Positions 51,162 through 61,112 of a DNA stretch of 64,000 nt are shown here, one piece after another; the stretch's first letter is position 1; every line of letters begins with the position of its first letter. Source of the DNA: Rubrivivax sp. (lineage in GTDB: Bacteria > Pseudomonadota > Gammaproteobacteria > Burkholderiales > Burkholderiaceae_C); NCBI GenBank assembly GCA_016789955.1, contig JAEUPB010000096.1, forward strand, positions 1 to 64,000, given 5' to 3'. A model generated the notes under the pieces. That model was given only the letters and a program-made list of their open reading frames with translations. It searched no databases and was not told the DNA's origin. The translations under genes and the position numbers were made by a program.

Positions 51162-53596
51162 GAGGCCCCCATCTTCGCAAGTCTTGCTTCTACCTTCGCG
51201 GCCAGCAGGGCGACCTCATCGGTGAGCTTCGGCAGCGGCATCGCATAGCGCTCGGCCAGCTCGCAAATGCGGCCGGTCAGCGTCTGCGAAGCGCGGTCGA
51301 GTTCACCCTGCACGGTGGCTGCCAACGCCACCATCCACTTGTCGTCGATCACCAGCGACTGGATGTCGGCCTGGGTCAGCACTGGGTACTTGTCGTGGGC
51401 CAACGTGTCCAACGCGGCCTCGCCCTCACGGATCTGCTTCTTCAGCGCGACGATGCGGTTGCCCAGGTCCAGCCACTGCTTGAGCAGCTTCAACTCCTCG
51501 GCGCCATCGCGGCCGCTGCCGATCTCGCGGATGCGCTCCTTCACCGCCACGGCCGTGATGCCGTCATAGCCGGCGAAGATGCCCTCGTCGCCACCGTTCT
51601 CTTCCTCCAGTTCGGACTGACTGGCCACCGCCGCGTCCAGCTCGGCCTGCAGGGCGTCGAGGGCGCCCTGCTCCTTGGCAAAGTAGCGCGCCACGATCAA
51701 GGGCTTGGGGATCAGCTCGCAGGTCCAGCCGCGGTCCTTGGTCTTGCCCTTCTTGTCGGTCTCCAGCATGCGGCTGGTCTTGGCCACCCAGCCGTCGGCG
51801 GCGATGAGGTAGGCGTCGTCCTGCATCGTGGCGGCCCAGTAGTCCATCAGGTGCTGGTACACGTCGTAGGCATCGATCAGCGGCACCTCCGCAAAGCCGG
51901 CCAGCAACTCTTCGGCCAGCGCCTCGATCAAGGCCTTGGGGTGGCCGCCGGCGCCGAAGGCCTGTAGGCGCTGCGTGGCTGCCGCGCGCCAATCCGAGAA
52001 GCGCTGCATGGCCTTCTGGTTGAAGGCCTGGAATTCGGCGTGTTCCGCGATGGCGGCCTTCAGGTCCTTCAGCGGCAGTTTGAGGTTCACATAGCCGGCA
52101 CGCCCGGCCGATTCGAAGAACCCAGTGCGCACGCCCGGCAGCACCTGCCAGTAGGGCGCCAGCGGGCAGGCGGGGTCGTCCAGATCACGCACCGGAATGC
52201 CACCGTGCAAGTGGGCCGTGATGTCGTGCAGGTCTTCGGGCTCGCTGCTGTCGATGTAGCGCGGCAGGTTCAGGTTGAAATCGTTCTTCTCGTCGGCGAT
52301 CTCGGCCAGCGGCACCTGGCGTGCATAGCGCGGCACGTCGGCCTGCCGGGTGAAGGTGTCGACGATGCGGTGGATGTCCTGCTCGCGCAGGCGGTTCTTG
52401 TTGCCGTCCTTGATGAAGCCCTTGCTGGCGTCGATCATCATCACGCCCTTGCGGGCCGCGGCGTTCGCCTTGTCCAGCACCAGGATGCACGCGGGGATGC
52501 CCGTGCCATAGAACAGGTTGGCGGGCAGGCCGATGATCCCCTTCAGGATGCCGCTGGTGACCAGTTGCCTGCGGATGACGGCCTCGGCATTGCCGCGGAA
52601 CAGCACGCCGTGGGGCAGGATGCAGGCGCCTTTGCCGTTGGCCTTGATGCTGCGAACGATGTGCAGCAGGTAGGCGTAGTCGCCCTGCTTGGCCGGAGGC
52701 AGGCCCCAGCTGAAGCGCTGGAAGGGGTCCTTCTGGCCTTCGTCGGCCAGATTCAGGCCGGTGCTCCACGTCTTGTCCGAGAACGGCGGGTTGGCCACCA
52801 CGTAGTCGTAGGTGCGCAGCTGCGGCCCGTCCAGGAACTTGGGGTTGGCCAGTGTGTTGCCGCTCTGCACGTTCGCGGTGGGAAAGTCGTGCAGGATCAT
52901 GTTCATCCGCGCCAGGCCGGCGGTGGTCACGTCCTTCTCCTGGCCTTCGAGCGTGATGTGCTTGCCCGCCTCGGCCGCCACCTTCAGCAGCAGCGAGCCT
53001 GAACCGCAGGTGGGGTCATAGGCCGTGGTGGAGGCCTTGGTGTTCTGCGGCGAGATGCCGATCACCTTGGCGATCACGCGGCTCACTTCGGACGGCGTGT
53101 AGAACTGCCCCTTGCTCTTGCCGCTCTCGGTGGCGAAGTGGCGCATCAGGTATTCGTAGGCGTCGCCGAGGATGTCGTCGTGCTCGGCGCGGTTCTTCGA
53201 GAAATCCAGTTCCGGCTTCTGGAAGATGCTGATGAGGTTGGTCAGCCGCTCCACCATCTCGGCGCCGGTGCCCAGCTTCTCGGGGTCGTTGAAGTTGGGG
53301 AAGTCGCTGCGGGCCAGGCGGGCGTTGGCGTCGATCAGCGGCTGGATGATCTGCGTGTTGATCTTGTCGCCGATGTCGGGCTTGCCCTTCAGGGCCACCA
53401 TGTCCTTGAAGCTGGCACTCTGGGGTATGACCACCGGCGGCGCGAAGTCATCGCTGTCGGCGTACTTGTCGCTGATGTACTTGATGAACAGCATGAACAG
53501 GACGTAGTCCTTGTACTGGCCGGCATCCATGCCGCCGCGCAGTTGGTCGCAGCTGGCCCAGAGAGAGGAGTAGAGGTCGGACTTCTTGATGGCCAT
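51152..53596 (-). CDS. hsdM: Type I restriction-modification DNA methyltransferase subunit M
   Basis: An 814-residue N6-adenine methyltransferase. The N-terminal helical domain (LWASCDQLRGGMDAGQYKDYVLFMLFIKYIS) leads to the SAM motif YDPTCGSGSLLLKVA near residue 195 and the catalytic VVANPPFSDKTW near 265. A long C-terminal extension beyond ~500 makes it larger than E. coli HsdM (~530), typical of the big HsdM branch. With HsdS it protects host DNA and forms the restriction complex with HsdR. Confidence 0.96.
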   Translation of the reverse strand: MAIKKSDLYSSLWASCDQLRGGMDAGQYKDYVLFMLFIKYISDKYADSDDFAPPVVIPQSASFKDMVALKGKPDIGDKINTQIIQPLIDANARLARSDFPNFNDPEKLGTGAEMVERLTNLISIFQKPELDFSKNRAEHDDILGDAYEYLMRHFATESGKSKGQFYTPSEVSRVIAKVIGISPQNTKASTTAYDPTCGSGSLLLKVAAEAGKHITLEGQEKDVTTAGLARMNMILHDFPTANVQSGNTLANPKFLDGPQLRTYDYVVANPPFSDKTWSTGLNLADEGQKDPFQRFSWGLPPAKQGDYAYLLHIVRSIKANGKGACILPHGVLFRGNAEAVIRRQLVTSGILKGIIGLPANLFYGTGIPACILVLDKANAAARKGVMMIDASKGFIKDGNKNRLREQDIHRIVDTFTRQADVPRYARQVPLAEIADEKNDFNLNLPRYIDSSEPEDLHDITAHLHGGIPVRDLDDPACPLAPYWQVLPGVRTGFFESAGRAGYVNLKLPLKDLKAAIAEHAEFQAFNQKAMQRFSDWRAAATQRLQAFGAGGHPKALIEALAEELLAGFAEVPLIDAYDVYQHLMDYWAATMQDDAYLIAADGWVAKTSRMLETDKKGKTKDRGWTCELIPKPLIVARYFAKEQGALDALQAELDAAVASQSELEEENGGDEGIFAGYDGITAVAVKERIREIGSGRDGAEELKLLKQWLDLGNRIVALKKQIREGEAALDTLAHDKYPVLTQADIQSLVIDDKWMVALAATVQGELDRASQTLTGRICELAERYAMPLPKLTDEVALLAAKVEARLAKMGASWN

Positions 53597-53605
53597 GGGT
53601 TGGGA

Positions 53606-54430
53606 TCATTCGCCGTTGGCTTTGACGATGTCGGAGAAGACGGCGGCGGCTGCGGCTTCATGGACTGGGGCGAGCCGCACCGTCCAGTAGCCGCCGGTTT
53701 CCTGCTGCACGGTCAGCAGGTCGTAGGTGCGCAGCATGTCCAGCAGGCCGGAGTGGCCGTAGGTCTGCGGAGAGAAGGCTGGGTCGGTGCGCTTGAGGTA
53801 TTGGCCCAGCGTCCCGAGATGAACCTTGCCCTCCGCGGTGTCGGCCGCCATCAGCCTGACGGCTTCCACCACCATCAGCGGCCGGCGCTTCGGCGCGGGC
53901 TTGGCGGGTTCGGCCTTGGGCGGCGCCGGTTTGGTGTCGGCAGGTTTCGGCGCCGGTGCCGCGCCCTGGGCAGCCGGCTCCGGGGCGCTCGCAGGCTTCA
54001 CCCATTCGAAGAACTGGTCGCTGGCGTTGCGCAGCGCGTCCGGCGACTTCGCTTCGCCGACGATGTGCACCGTGGCACCGCGTTCACGCAGCTTGCGGCA
54101 GAGGTAGGCGAAGTCGGAGTCGCTGGTGACCAGGCAGAAGGTATCGGCACGCTTGTCGAACAAGGCTTCCAGGGCGTCGAGCGCCAGCGCGATGTCCGAG
54201 GTGTTCTTGCCGGGGGCGTATGGGTACTGCAGGCAGGGCGTGAAGGCCAGCCGCACCAGCGCTTCCTGCCACTTGTTGGCCAGCGTGCCGTGGTTGCCGT
54301 AGCCACGGCGCAGGACGACCCGGCCGAACTGGGCGACGACCTTGAGGGCGTGCTCGAGGACCTCGGGTGAGGTGTTGTCGCAATCCACCAGAACGGCGAC
54401 ACGTGACTCCGTGGATGTGTGCTGGCTCAT
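53606..54430 (-). CDS. NYN-domain RNase with OST-HTH/LOTUS domain
   Basis: A 274-residue protein, first gene of the restriction operon, nine bases before hsdM. Residues ~8-145 are a NYN/PIN-like nuclease domain: VAVLVDCDNTSP (acidic metal ligands), KNTSDIALALDALEALF and VTSDSDFAYLCRKLRERGATV. A Pro/Ala/Lys linker precedes an OST-HTH/LOTUS domain (~190-262, LGQYLKRTDPAFSPQTYGHSGLLDMLRTYDLL). NYN proteins usually act on RNA, and LOTUS domains bind RNA. Its place in a defence operon suggests an RNA-directed accessory function; this is inference. Confidence 0.9.
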   Translation of the reverse strand: MSQHTSTESRVAVLVDCDNTSPEVLEHALKVVAQFGRVVLRRGYGNHGTLANKWQEALVRLAFTPCLQYPYAPGKNTSDIALALDALEALFDKRADTFCLVTSDSDFAYLCRKLRERGATVHIVGEAKSPDALRNASDQFFEWVKPASAPEPAAQGAAPAPKPADTKPAPPKAEPAKPAPKRRPLMVVEAVRLMAADTAEGKVHLGTLGQYLKRTDPAFSPQTYGHSGLLDMLRTYDLLTVQQETGGYWTVRLAPVHEAAAAAVFSDIVKANGE

Positions 54431-54576
54431 GCCTCCGCTGGGCCGGTTCGCGCTCGTGGTGCAGCCGGTCGGCCCTCTCCTTGTGATGCAATGTTGCCAT
54501 CACGGTCGGCCGTTCCAGTGGCGTCACAAGTGCTGGCCGCCGGGGCTGCTCTCGCCAAGGAAGACACCGGCTCCCC

Positions 54577-55221
54577 ATGCTTCGCCACGAAACCCTCCCC
54601 GTCACCCCGTTCCAGCAGAACTGCTCGCTGCTGTGGTGCGACGCCACGAACGAAGCCGTGCTGGTGGACCCGGGCGGCGACATCCCGCGGCTGCTCGCGG
54701 CGGTGCAGCGGCACGGGGTCACGCTCACCGCGCTGTGGCTCACGCACGCGCACATCGACCATGCCGGCGCCACCGGACAGCTGGCGCGCGAGCACGGCCT
54801 GCCGGTGATCGGCCCGCATCCGGGCGACCGCATGTGGATCGACGCGCTGGCGCAGCAGAGCCGCATGTTCGGCTTCCCGCCCGCGGAACCGTTCGAGCCC
54901 ACGCGCTGGCTGCACGACGGCGACGACGTCACCGTCGGGCGCGAGACGCTGCACGTGCGCCACTGCCCCGGCCACACGCCCGGGCACGTGGTGTTCCACA
55001 GCGCCGCGGCAGGGCGGGCGATGGTGGGCGACGTGCTCTTCGCCGGCTCCATCGGCCGCACCGACTTTCCCGGCGGCAACCACGCCGAACTGATCACGTC
55101 GATCCGCACGCGGCTGTGGCCGATGGGCGACGACACGGTGTTCGTGCCGGGCCACGGCCCGGAAAGCACCTTCGGCCGCGAGCGACGCACCAATCCCTAC
55201 GTGGCCGACGGCGCGCGCTGA
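54577..55221 (+). CDS. Glyoxalase II-like metallo-beta-lactamase-fold hydrolase
   Basis: A 214-residue cytoplasmic protein. THAHIDHAG near residue 66 gives the HxHxDH metal motif; HCPGHTPGHVVF, VGDVLF and PGHGPES complete the binuclear site. The sequence and length match the short YcbL/GloB-like subfamily (type I glyoxalase II-related), which hydrolyse thioesters such as S-lactoylglutathione weakly. The 146-bp divergent gap to the restriction operon shows no strong motif. Confidence 0.9.
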   Translation: MLRHETLPVTPFQQNCSLLWCDATNEAVLVDPGGDIPRLLAAVQRHGVTLTALWLTHAHIDHAGATGQLAREHGLPVIGPHPGDRMWIDALAQQSRMFGFPPAEPFEPTRWLHDGDDVTVGRETLHVRHCPGHTPGHVVFHSAAAGRAMVGDVLFAGSIGRTDFPGGNHAELITSIRTRLWPMGDDTVFVPGHGPESTFGRERRTNPYVADGAR

Positions 55222-55244
55222 ACGTCGAAGCGGGCCGGCCGTCG

Positions 55245-57983
55245 CTACGCCCCGACGTGCTGCCGGTACCAGGCCGCGGCCTGGCCGCGCGAGGCCGCGC
55301 CGATCTTGTCGAGGATGTTGGCGACGTGGCGCTTCACGGTGTGCGGGCTCAGGTCGAACTGCCGGGCGATGTGCTTGTTGCTGTCGCCCTCGGCGATGCG
55401 CTGCAGCACCTGCAATTCGCGCGGCGTGAGCGGCTCGCTGGCCGGAGGCCGCGCGGAGGAGGGCGTCGGCACGTGGGGCTGCACCGACATGGCCGGCGCG
55501 CGCGCGATCGGTGGCACCGCCCTGTCGCTGCGAGTGGCCGCACCCGCATCCACACCGGCCAGCGCCCGCGCCTGCCCTCCCCAGTGCCGCAGCGCATCGG
55601 TCAGCTCGCGCGGCGCGCGGCCCTGCCAGTCGCGCGTCTCCAGCCGCGACAGGCAGCCCGGCCCGGCCATCAGCACCGCGCCCCATTCGCCGCTGGCCTG
55701 TACGCGCTGCAGCAGCGGCAGCAACACCGCCACCGCTTCCTCCGGCGGGCGGCCGCGGCGCAGCAGCGCATCGGCCAGGCGCAGCCGCGCCTCGGCGACC
55801 TGGCCGTAGAGGTCGCTGGCCGACTCCTGCGCGAGCAGGCCGCGCCAGCGTGCGCAGGCTTCCTCCAGGTCGCCCGCGGCCTGCGCCGCGAAGGCGCCGA
55901 AGCCGGCCTGCTGCGGCAGCGAGAGCCAGCTCATCCCCCCGGCCTCGCCGGCCTGCGCACGGGCTGCCAGAGTGGCGACGCGCGGCCAGTCCTCGGCGAT
56001 GGCGGCGCAGCGCATCGCCACGTGCAGGTACAGCGCCAGGTAGATCTGCACGCGCATCGGCACGCCGCTGTGCTCGACGTCGTGGACCAGCGCGTCGGAC
56101 GCCTCGCGCGCGGCGGCTGCCTGCCCGCTCACCGCGTGCAGCACGGCCTGCAGCGCGCGCTGGTACGAGTCGACGTTGACCGGTCGCGCCAGCCAGCGCG
56201 CTTCGTCGGCGGCCAGGCGCTGCGCGTGCCAGGCGGCCGCCACGTCGCCGCGCCACAGGTCCAGCCAGCCTTGCAGCGCATGGCACATGCCGCGCAGCGG
56301 CGTGGGCATCTCGGGCAGCCGCCGCTGCACGCCGGCCAGGTAGCGCTGCAGCGGCTCGCGCGTGCCCGGCAGGCCGACGAACGGCGGCAGCGGCGAAGCT
56401 TCGTACCAGCGCGCGGCGTCGTCGATGCCCTCCAGCAAGTCGAGCTGCTCCGCGAGCGTGGGTGCCACCAGGCGCTGGTCGTGCCGCATGCCGGCCCAGC
56501 AGCGCGCGGCCAGCGCGCGCACGCGCGACTCGCGTTCGAGCGCCGCGTCAGCCAGCAAGGCATCGGCCGTGGCCATCGTCTCGGGCCGGTTGGCGCCCGC
56601 CAGCGCGATGCAGTGGTATGAGCGTGCCGTGCGTGCCGCGGCGGCCTGCCCGGCGGCGTCGAAGAGCTGCGCGGCCAGCGCGGTGCTGCGGATCACCAGC
56701 GCCCAGTCCCAGCGCGTCCACGCGAGCTGCGCCTGCACGATCTGCAGGCCCGGCGAGCGTTCTCGCTCGGCCGGCGGGAAGGCGTCCAGCGCCTGCCGCA
56801 CGACCTGGTTCTGGCCCTGCAGCAGCATCGTCTGGCCATGCTCGGAGAGCACCGCGGCGGCGTCGGCCCAGGCTTCGGCGCGCTGCAGCCAGGCCACGCG
56901 GCGCAGCGGATCGGGCTCGGTCGCCGCGGCCCGCCTGAGCAGCTCGCGCACACGCTGCGGCTGCTCGCGCACCAGGCGCGACTCCAGCGCCTCGCGGAAC
57001 AGGTCGTGCAGGCGCAGCGTGGTCTCGGCGGCGTCGATGCGCGTGGCGAACAGGCCCTCGCGCTCGATGTCGTCCAGCCACGCGGCGGCGCGCGCATCAC
57101 CGCTCAGCGCCGCGCAGCGCGAGGCGGCCAGCTCGGGCAGCACCGAGGTGGTGAGCAGGAACTCGCGCAGCGCCGGCTGCAGCCGGTTGATGACCTCGGT
57201 GGCGAGGAAGTCGAAGACGTGGCGGTCGATCGCCACCATCGGCCCGTCGTGGCCGAGGCCGGGGGACGCGCGCAGCGCGTTCAGCGCCAGCCGCAGCCCC
57301 GCCGGCCAGCCTTGCGCGCGGCCGTGCAGCCGCGTGCCGGCGTCCTCGGGAAGCCCGAGGGCCACGGCCAGCGCCCGCGCCTCGTCGGCCTCGAAGCGCA
57401 GTTGCGCCGGGCCGAACTCGGCCACCTCGCCCAGCGCGCGCAGCCGCGGCAGCGCCAGCGGCGGCTCGCTGCGCGTGGCGATGGCCAGCGTCCAGCGCGG
57501 GGTCAGCCGCTCCAGCAGCATGTCGAGGAACTCGTGCACCGCGGCGTGGCGCACGCGGTGCAGGTCGTCGACGACGATCACGCCGTGCGGCACCTCGCAG
57601 GCGTCGAGCACGTTGATCAGCTCGGCGGCGATCTGCCGCTGCTGCTCGGGCGTGGCGGCGTCGGCGGCGCCGCGCAGCATCGCCTCGGGCGCGCTGCGCC
57701 ATGGCGGGTCGTAGGGCTCCAGCGCAGCCACCAGGCACTCGAACAGCTGCACCGGCAGGTCGCCTTCGTCGCAGGCCACCCAGGCCACGGCCACCTGCTG
57801 CTGCAGGAGCTGCTGCGCCGCGCGCGACAGCGCCACCGTCTTGCCGAAGCCCGCCGGCGCGCAGATCAGCACCAGGCGCGTGTCCAGCATCGCCTGCGCC
57901 AGCCGCTGCTGCAGCGCCGGCCGCGCCAGCAGCGAGGCCGCGCGGGGCGTGGGGACCTGGATCTTGGTGCGTGCGAACGACAT
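55245..57983 (-). CDS. MalT-type LuxR-family ATP-dependent regulator
   Basis: A 912-residue transcription factor (an in-frame TTG lies 11 codons upstream). An STAND-type ATPase is at the N-terminus, with P-loop [18 protein letters not shown] near 37 and [13 protein letters not shown] near 135. A long TPR-like helical region (~380-800) is the sensor/oligomerisation part. The C-terminal LuxR HTH reads [22 protein letters not shown] followed by [19 protein letters not shown]. This is the MalT/AlkS architecture. Inducer unknown. Confidence 0.93.
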   Translation of the reverse strand: MSFARTKIQVPTPRAASLLARPALQQRLAQAMLDTRLVLICAPAGFGKTVALSRAAQQLLQQQVAVAWVACDEGDLPVQLFECLVAALEPYDPPWRSAPEAMLRGAADAATPEQQRQIAAELINVLDACEVPHGVIVVDDLHRVRHAAVHEFLDMLLERLTPRWTLAIATRSEPPLALPRLRALGEVAEFGPAQLRFEADEARALAVALGLPEDAGTRLHGRAQGWPAGLRLALNALRASPGLGHDGPMVAIDRHVFDFLATEVINRLQPALREFLLTTSVLPELAASRCAALSGDARAAAWLDDIEREGLFATRIDAAETTLRLHDLFREALESRLVREQPQRVRELLRRAAATEPDPLRRVAWLQRAEAWADAAAVLSEHGQTMLLQGQNQVVRQALDAFPPAERERSPGLQIVQAQLAWTRWDWALVIRSTALAAQLFDAAGQAAAARTARSYHCIALAGANRPETMATADALLADAALERESRVRALAARCWAGMRHDQRLVAPTLAEQLDLLEGIDDAARWYEASPLPPFVGLPGTREPLQRYLAGVQRRLPEMPTPLRGMCHALQGWLDLWRGDVAAAWHAQRLAADEARWLARPVNVDSYQRALQAVLHAVSGQAAAAREASDALVHDVEHSGVPMRVQIYLALYLHVAMRCAAIAEDWPRVATLAARAQAGEAGGMSWLSLPQQAGFGAFAAQAAGDLEEACARWRGLLAQESASDLYGQVAEARLRLADALLRRGRPPEEAVAVLLPLLQRVQASGEWGAVLMAGPGCLSRLETRDWQGRAPRELTDALRHWGGQARALAGVDAGAATRSDRAVPPIARAPAMSVQPHVPTPSSARPPASEPLTPRELQVLQRIAEGDSNKHIARQFDLSPHTVKRHVANILDKIGAASRGQAAAWYRQHVGA

Positions 57984-58114
57984 GGCGACGGGCGAGGCAC
58001 GCGGCGCATTCTGCAAGCAGCGCGGCCCGCTGGCGATGGCTCCTTCGGCCGATGCCTGCCGCGGCGGCCGTGCGGCATGCTCGCGGCCATCCTGACCCCA
58101 TCCCCGAGACCCGC

Positions 58115-58903
58115 ATGCCCACCGTCTTCCACATCCCCGTGTGCCCGTTCTCGCAGCGCCTGGAGATCCTGCTCGAGCTCAAGGGCATCCGCGATCGCGT
58201 GCGCTTCGAGGTCGTCGACATCACGCGGCCGCGGCCGCCCGAGCTGCTGGCGCTGACCGGCGGCCCGGTGCCGCTGCCGGTGCTGGCGGCCGACGACGGC
58301 ACCGTGCTGCGCGAGAGCCTGGTGCTGCTGCGCTACCTCGACACGCTGCACCCGCAGGTGCCGGTGGCCCAGGCCGATCCGCTGCGGCACGCGGTGGAGA
58401 ACCTGCTGTGCACGCACGAGGGCGCCTTCACCGGCGCCGGCTACACGTTGGTGATGAACCGCGACCCCGCTCGCCGCGAAGGGCTGGCGGCCGCCCTGCT
58501 CGAACAGTACGCCCGGCTCGACGCGTTCCTGTGCCGCCACGCGCGCGGCACGCCGTGGCTGTTCGAGCAGTTCGGCTGGGCCGAGGCGGTGTACACGCCG
58601 CTGTTCGCGCGCTTCGCGTTCCTCGGCTGGTACGAAGGCTTCGAGCTGCCCGAGGAGGCGCGCTACGCCCGCGTGCGCGCCTGGCGCGACGCCTGCCTGC
58701 GCCACCCCGCGGCGCAGCAGGTCTCGCCGGAAGAGGTGATCAAGCTCTACTACGACTACGCGCTGGGCTGCGGCAACGGCGCGCTGCCGCCCGGGCGCAC
58801 ACGGTCGAGCTTCGCGTTCGAGCCGCACTGGCGCATGCGACCCTGGCCGCCGCGCGACAAGTACGGCGAGCCGGCGACCGACGCCGCGCTGGGGCTGGCT
58901 TGA
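58115..58903 (+). CDS. Glutathione S-transferase-family protein
   Basis: A 262-residue protein with an N-terminal thioredoxin-like domain ([20 protein letters not shown], with Cys-Pro-x-Ser near residue 10 as in Cys-GST/omega types), then [24 protein letters not shown] (the conserved Pro and E-S glutathione contacts) and a C-terminal helical domain. The extra ~40-residue tail is longer than usual. Divergent from the MalT-type gene across 131 bp. Confidence 0.88.
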   Translation: MPTVFHIPVCPFSQRLEILLELKGIRDRVRFEVVDITRPRPPELLALTGGPVPLPVLAADDGTVLRESLVLLRYLDTLHPQVPVAQADPLRHAVENLLCTHEGAFTGAGYTLVMNRDPARREGLAAALLEQYARLDAFLCRHARGTPWLFEQFGWAEAVYTPLFARFAFLGWYEGFELPEEARYARVRAWRDACLRHPAAQQVSPEEVIKLYYDYALGCGNGALPPGRTRSSFAFEPHWRMRPWPPRDKYGEPATDAALGLA

Positions 58904-58924
58904 CCCGGCCCCGGGGCAGGGTCA
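58901..58924. terminator. Hairpin spanning both stop codons of convergent genes
   Basis: TGACCC, G, GCCCC-GGGGC, A, GGGTCA pairs along almost its whole length. The first TGA is the GST stop, and the final TCA is the stop (on the minus strand) of the small gene at 58922-59137. It is probably a bidirectional terminator. Confidence 0.55.
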
Positions 58925-59137
58925 GACGTTCCCGGCCCAGGGCAGGAGTTCATCCAGCGGCGCGTCCTCCCGCTGCAGCCCGCGGAAGCCCAGCAGGTCG
59001 CAGGCGGCGCGCAGCGTTTCGGGAAAGCGGGCGCAGGGGGCGCACAGGGCGGCAAGGCCGTCGTCGTCCAGCCGCACGAGGAACGTGACGAGGCGCTCGC
59101 CCGGGAGCAGCAGCAGGTGCGGGCCTGAGGTGCTCAT
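58922..59137 (-). CDS. Small unknown protein downstream of the chemoreceptor
   Basis: A 71-residue frame 41 bp after the MCP stop. Nothing was recognised; it has a CAPC motif near 32-35 and an amphipathic C-terminal half. There is no good ribosome site. It is kept because its stop codon is part of the hairpin at 58901-58924 and it could be co-transcribed with the MCP gene. Confidence 0.4.
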   Translation of the reverse strand: MSTSGPHLLLLPGERLVTFLVRLDDDGLAALCAPCARFPETLRAACDLLGFRGLQREDAPLDELLPWAGNV

Positions 59138-59178
59138 GGCGATGCGCCCGTGCTGCGCCGCGCTTCGGCGTCAGCGCA

Positions 59179-60945
59179 TCAGAAGGTCGTCCACTCCGCC
59201 TCGTCGGCGGTGGTGGCGGCCGCGGTCTCGGTGCGAGCGCGGGGGGCGGCTGCAGGTGCGCTGGCAACGGCTGCCGGTGGCGTGGCCGGCGCGGGCCGGG
59301 CCGCAGCCCTGGCCGCCGGCTTCGGAGCGGGCGTGGCCGGCCGTGACGGCGCGGCAGCGTGGGCCGCGAGCGACGTGCCGGCGGGGCGCGCCGCCTCGTC
59401 GACGAGCTTGAACACCGCCACCGCCTCGACGAGCTGGCGGGCCTGCTGCTTGAGACTCTCGGCGGCGGCAGCGCTTTCCTCGACCAGCGCGGCGTTCTGC
59501 TGCGTGACCTGGTCCATCTGGGTCACGGCGTCGCCGACCTGGTTCACGCCCTTGCTCTGTTCGCTGCTGGCCGAGCTGATCTCGCCGACGATGTCGCTGA
59601 CGCGGCCGATCGCCGCGACGATGTCTTCCATGCGCTGGCCGGCCTGGTCGACGAGCGTGCTGCCCTGCTCGACCTGCTCGACGCTGCGCGTGATCAGCGT
59701 CTTGATCTCGCGCGCGGCCTCGGCGCTGCGGCCTGCCAGGCTGCGCACCTCGCCGGCCACCACCGCGAAGCCGCGGCCCTGCTCGCCGGCGCGCGCGGCT
59801 TCCACCGCGGCGTTCAGCGCCAGGATGTTGGTCTGGAAAGCGATGCCGTCGATGGTGCCGATGATGTCGGCGATGCGGCGGCTGGAGTCGTTGATCGCCT
59901 TCATCGTGTCGACCACCTGGCCGACCACCTGGCCGCCGCGCGCGGCGGCTTCCGAGGCGCCGCGGGCGAGCTGGTCGGCCTGCTGCGCGTTGTCGGCGTT
60001 GTGGCGCACGGTCTGCGACAGCTCGGTCATCGTGGCCGAGGTCTGCTGCAGCGCGCTGGCCTGCTCTTCGGTGCGCTGGCTGAGGTCCTGGTTGCCCAGC
60101 GCGATCTGCGAGCTGGCCGAGGCCACGCTCTCGGCATTGACGCGCACCGAGCCGACGGTGCGGCCGAGGCTCGTGCGCAGCTGCTCCACCGCACGCTGCA
60201 GGTCGCCGATCTCGTCCTTGCGCCGGCCGTCCACGCGCATCGTCAGGTCGCCGCGCGACACGGCGTCCAGCATCCGCACGGCTTCGTCCATCGGGCGCGT
60301 GATCGAGCGGGTGACGACGACCCCCGCGCCGGCGGCCATCAGCACCGCCAGGCCGGCGGCGGCGAGGATGATCCACGACGCCTGCGCGGCGTCGGACTCG
60401 GCCGACTTGCCGTCGTCGACCATCAGCTGCTCCTGGAACTCGATGAGCTCGTTCAGGGCCTGCTCGTACCGCAGCTGCTGCGGACGCAGCTTTTCCAGCA
60501 GCACCGTGCGCGAGCCGACGAGGTCGGTGGCCCGGGCGCGCGTCATGAACTCCTCGAAATGCCCCGCGTACTGCTGGCGCTCGTTGAGCGCGGTCTGCAG
60601 GAGGGCGCGGCCCTTGTCGCTGCCGACCGACTTCTCGAGCTTCTCGTACAGCGCCTGCGCCTTGCCGCGCGATTCGACCATCGCCGCCAGCTGTGCTTCC
60701 CGGTCCTTGGGCGCTTCCAGGAACACCAGGTAGCCCTGGGCCCGGGCCTGCCGGCTCAGTTCGTCGAGGATGTCGTTGGCATCCTGCACCTTCGGGTAGC
60801 GGTCGTTGACGACGATGCGGATGTCGCCGGCCACGTTCGCCAGGCCCACCTTGGCGGTGAGCACCGTGGCGATCAGCAGCGCGATGAGCAGGAAGAACGC
60901 GCCGCCGAGGCGGGCACCGATGCGGAAGTTCGTGAACTGGAACAT
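59179..60945 (-). CDS. Methyl-accepting chemotaxis protein
   Basis: A 588-residue chemoreceptor from ATG 60945. It has a first membrane helix ([19 protein letters not shown]), a ~150-residue periplasmic four-helix-type ligand domain, a second helix ([21 protein letters not shown]), HAMP, and a signalling domain with the hairpin tip [24 protein letters not shown]. The C-terminal tail is Ala/Pro-rich and ends in EWTTF, similar to the NWETF pentapeptide that tethers CheR and CheB. It is a likely substrate of the cheR/cheD/cheB genes at 5.4-8.0 kb. Confidence 0.95.
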   Translation of the reverse strand: MFQFTNFRIGARLGGAFFLLIALLIATVLTAKVGLANVAGDIRIVVNDRYPKVQDANDILDELSRQARAQGYLVFLEAPKDREAQLAAMVESRGKAQALYEKLEKSVGSDKGRALLQTALNERQQYAGHFEEFMTRARATDLVGSRTVLLEKLRPQQLRYEQALNELIEFQEQLMVDDGKSAESDAAQASWIILAAAGLAVLMAAGAGVVVTRSITRPMDEAVRMLDAVSRGDLTMRVDGRRKDEIGDLQRAVEQLRTSLGRTVGSVRVNAESVASASSQIALGNQDLSQRTEEQASALQQTSATMTELSQTVRHNADNAQQADQLARGASEAAARGGQVVGQVVDTMKAINDSSRRIADIIGTIDGIAFQTNILALNAAVEAARAGEQGRGFAVVAGEVRSLAGRSAEAAREIKTLITRSVEQVEQGSTLVDQAGQRMEDIVAAIGRVSDIVGEISSASSEQSKGVNQVGDAVTQMDQVTQQNAALVEESAAAAESLKQQARQLVEAVAVFKLVDEAARPAGTSLAAHAAAPSRPATPAPKPAARAAARPAPATPPAAVASAPAAAPRARTETAAATTADEAEWTTF

Positions 60946-60956
60946 GCTGGCTTGCG

Positions 60957-61004
60957 CCCGGCCTCGCACATCGAGGGGCCGGGCCTACTCCTTTGCGGAG
61001 GAGT
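60957..61004 (-). promoter_or_regulatory. Structured 5' leader of the chemoreceptor gene
   Basis: Upstream of the MCP start lie two possible hairpins: ACTCCT/AGGAGT around a six-base loop (60987-61004), and CCCGGCCTCG-CACAT-CGAGGGGCCGGG (60957-60983), a ten-bp stem with a two-base bulge ending 12 bp before the start. They may form an attenuator or affect ribosome access. No known riboswitch was recognised. Confidence 0.3.
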
Positions 61005-61112
61005 GTCGGCCGCATGGCCCGAGCGCACTCGTCGGAGTTGGGGGCGGAAGGCCGTCCTCATCGGGCAGGCCACGCCCGTTGCGGGGTCACGTGCCGGACC
61101 CGCGCCGGTGCG

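Noticed and set aside
53606-54430. NYN-LOTUS protein as a LabA-type Kai output factor
   Set aside because: LabA, a NYN protein, acts in cyanobacterial clock output, but this gene lies 26 kb from kaiBC and is embedded in the restriction operon; the shared domain alone does not link them.
60957-61112. c-di-GMP riboswitch upstream of the MCP gene
   Set aside because: GCAAAGG in a hairpin recalled GEMM-I, but the tetraloop/receptor and the conserved ligand-binding joins are absent.
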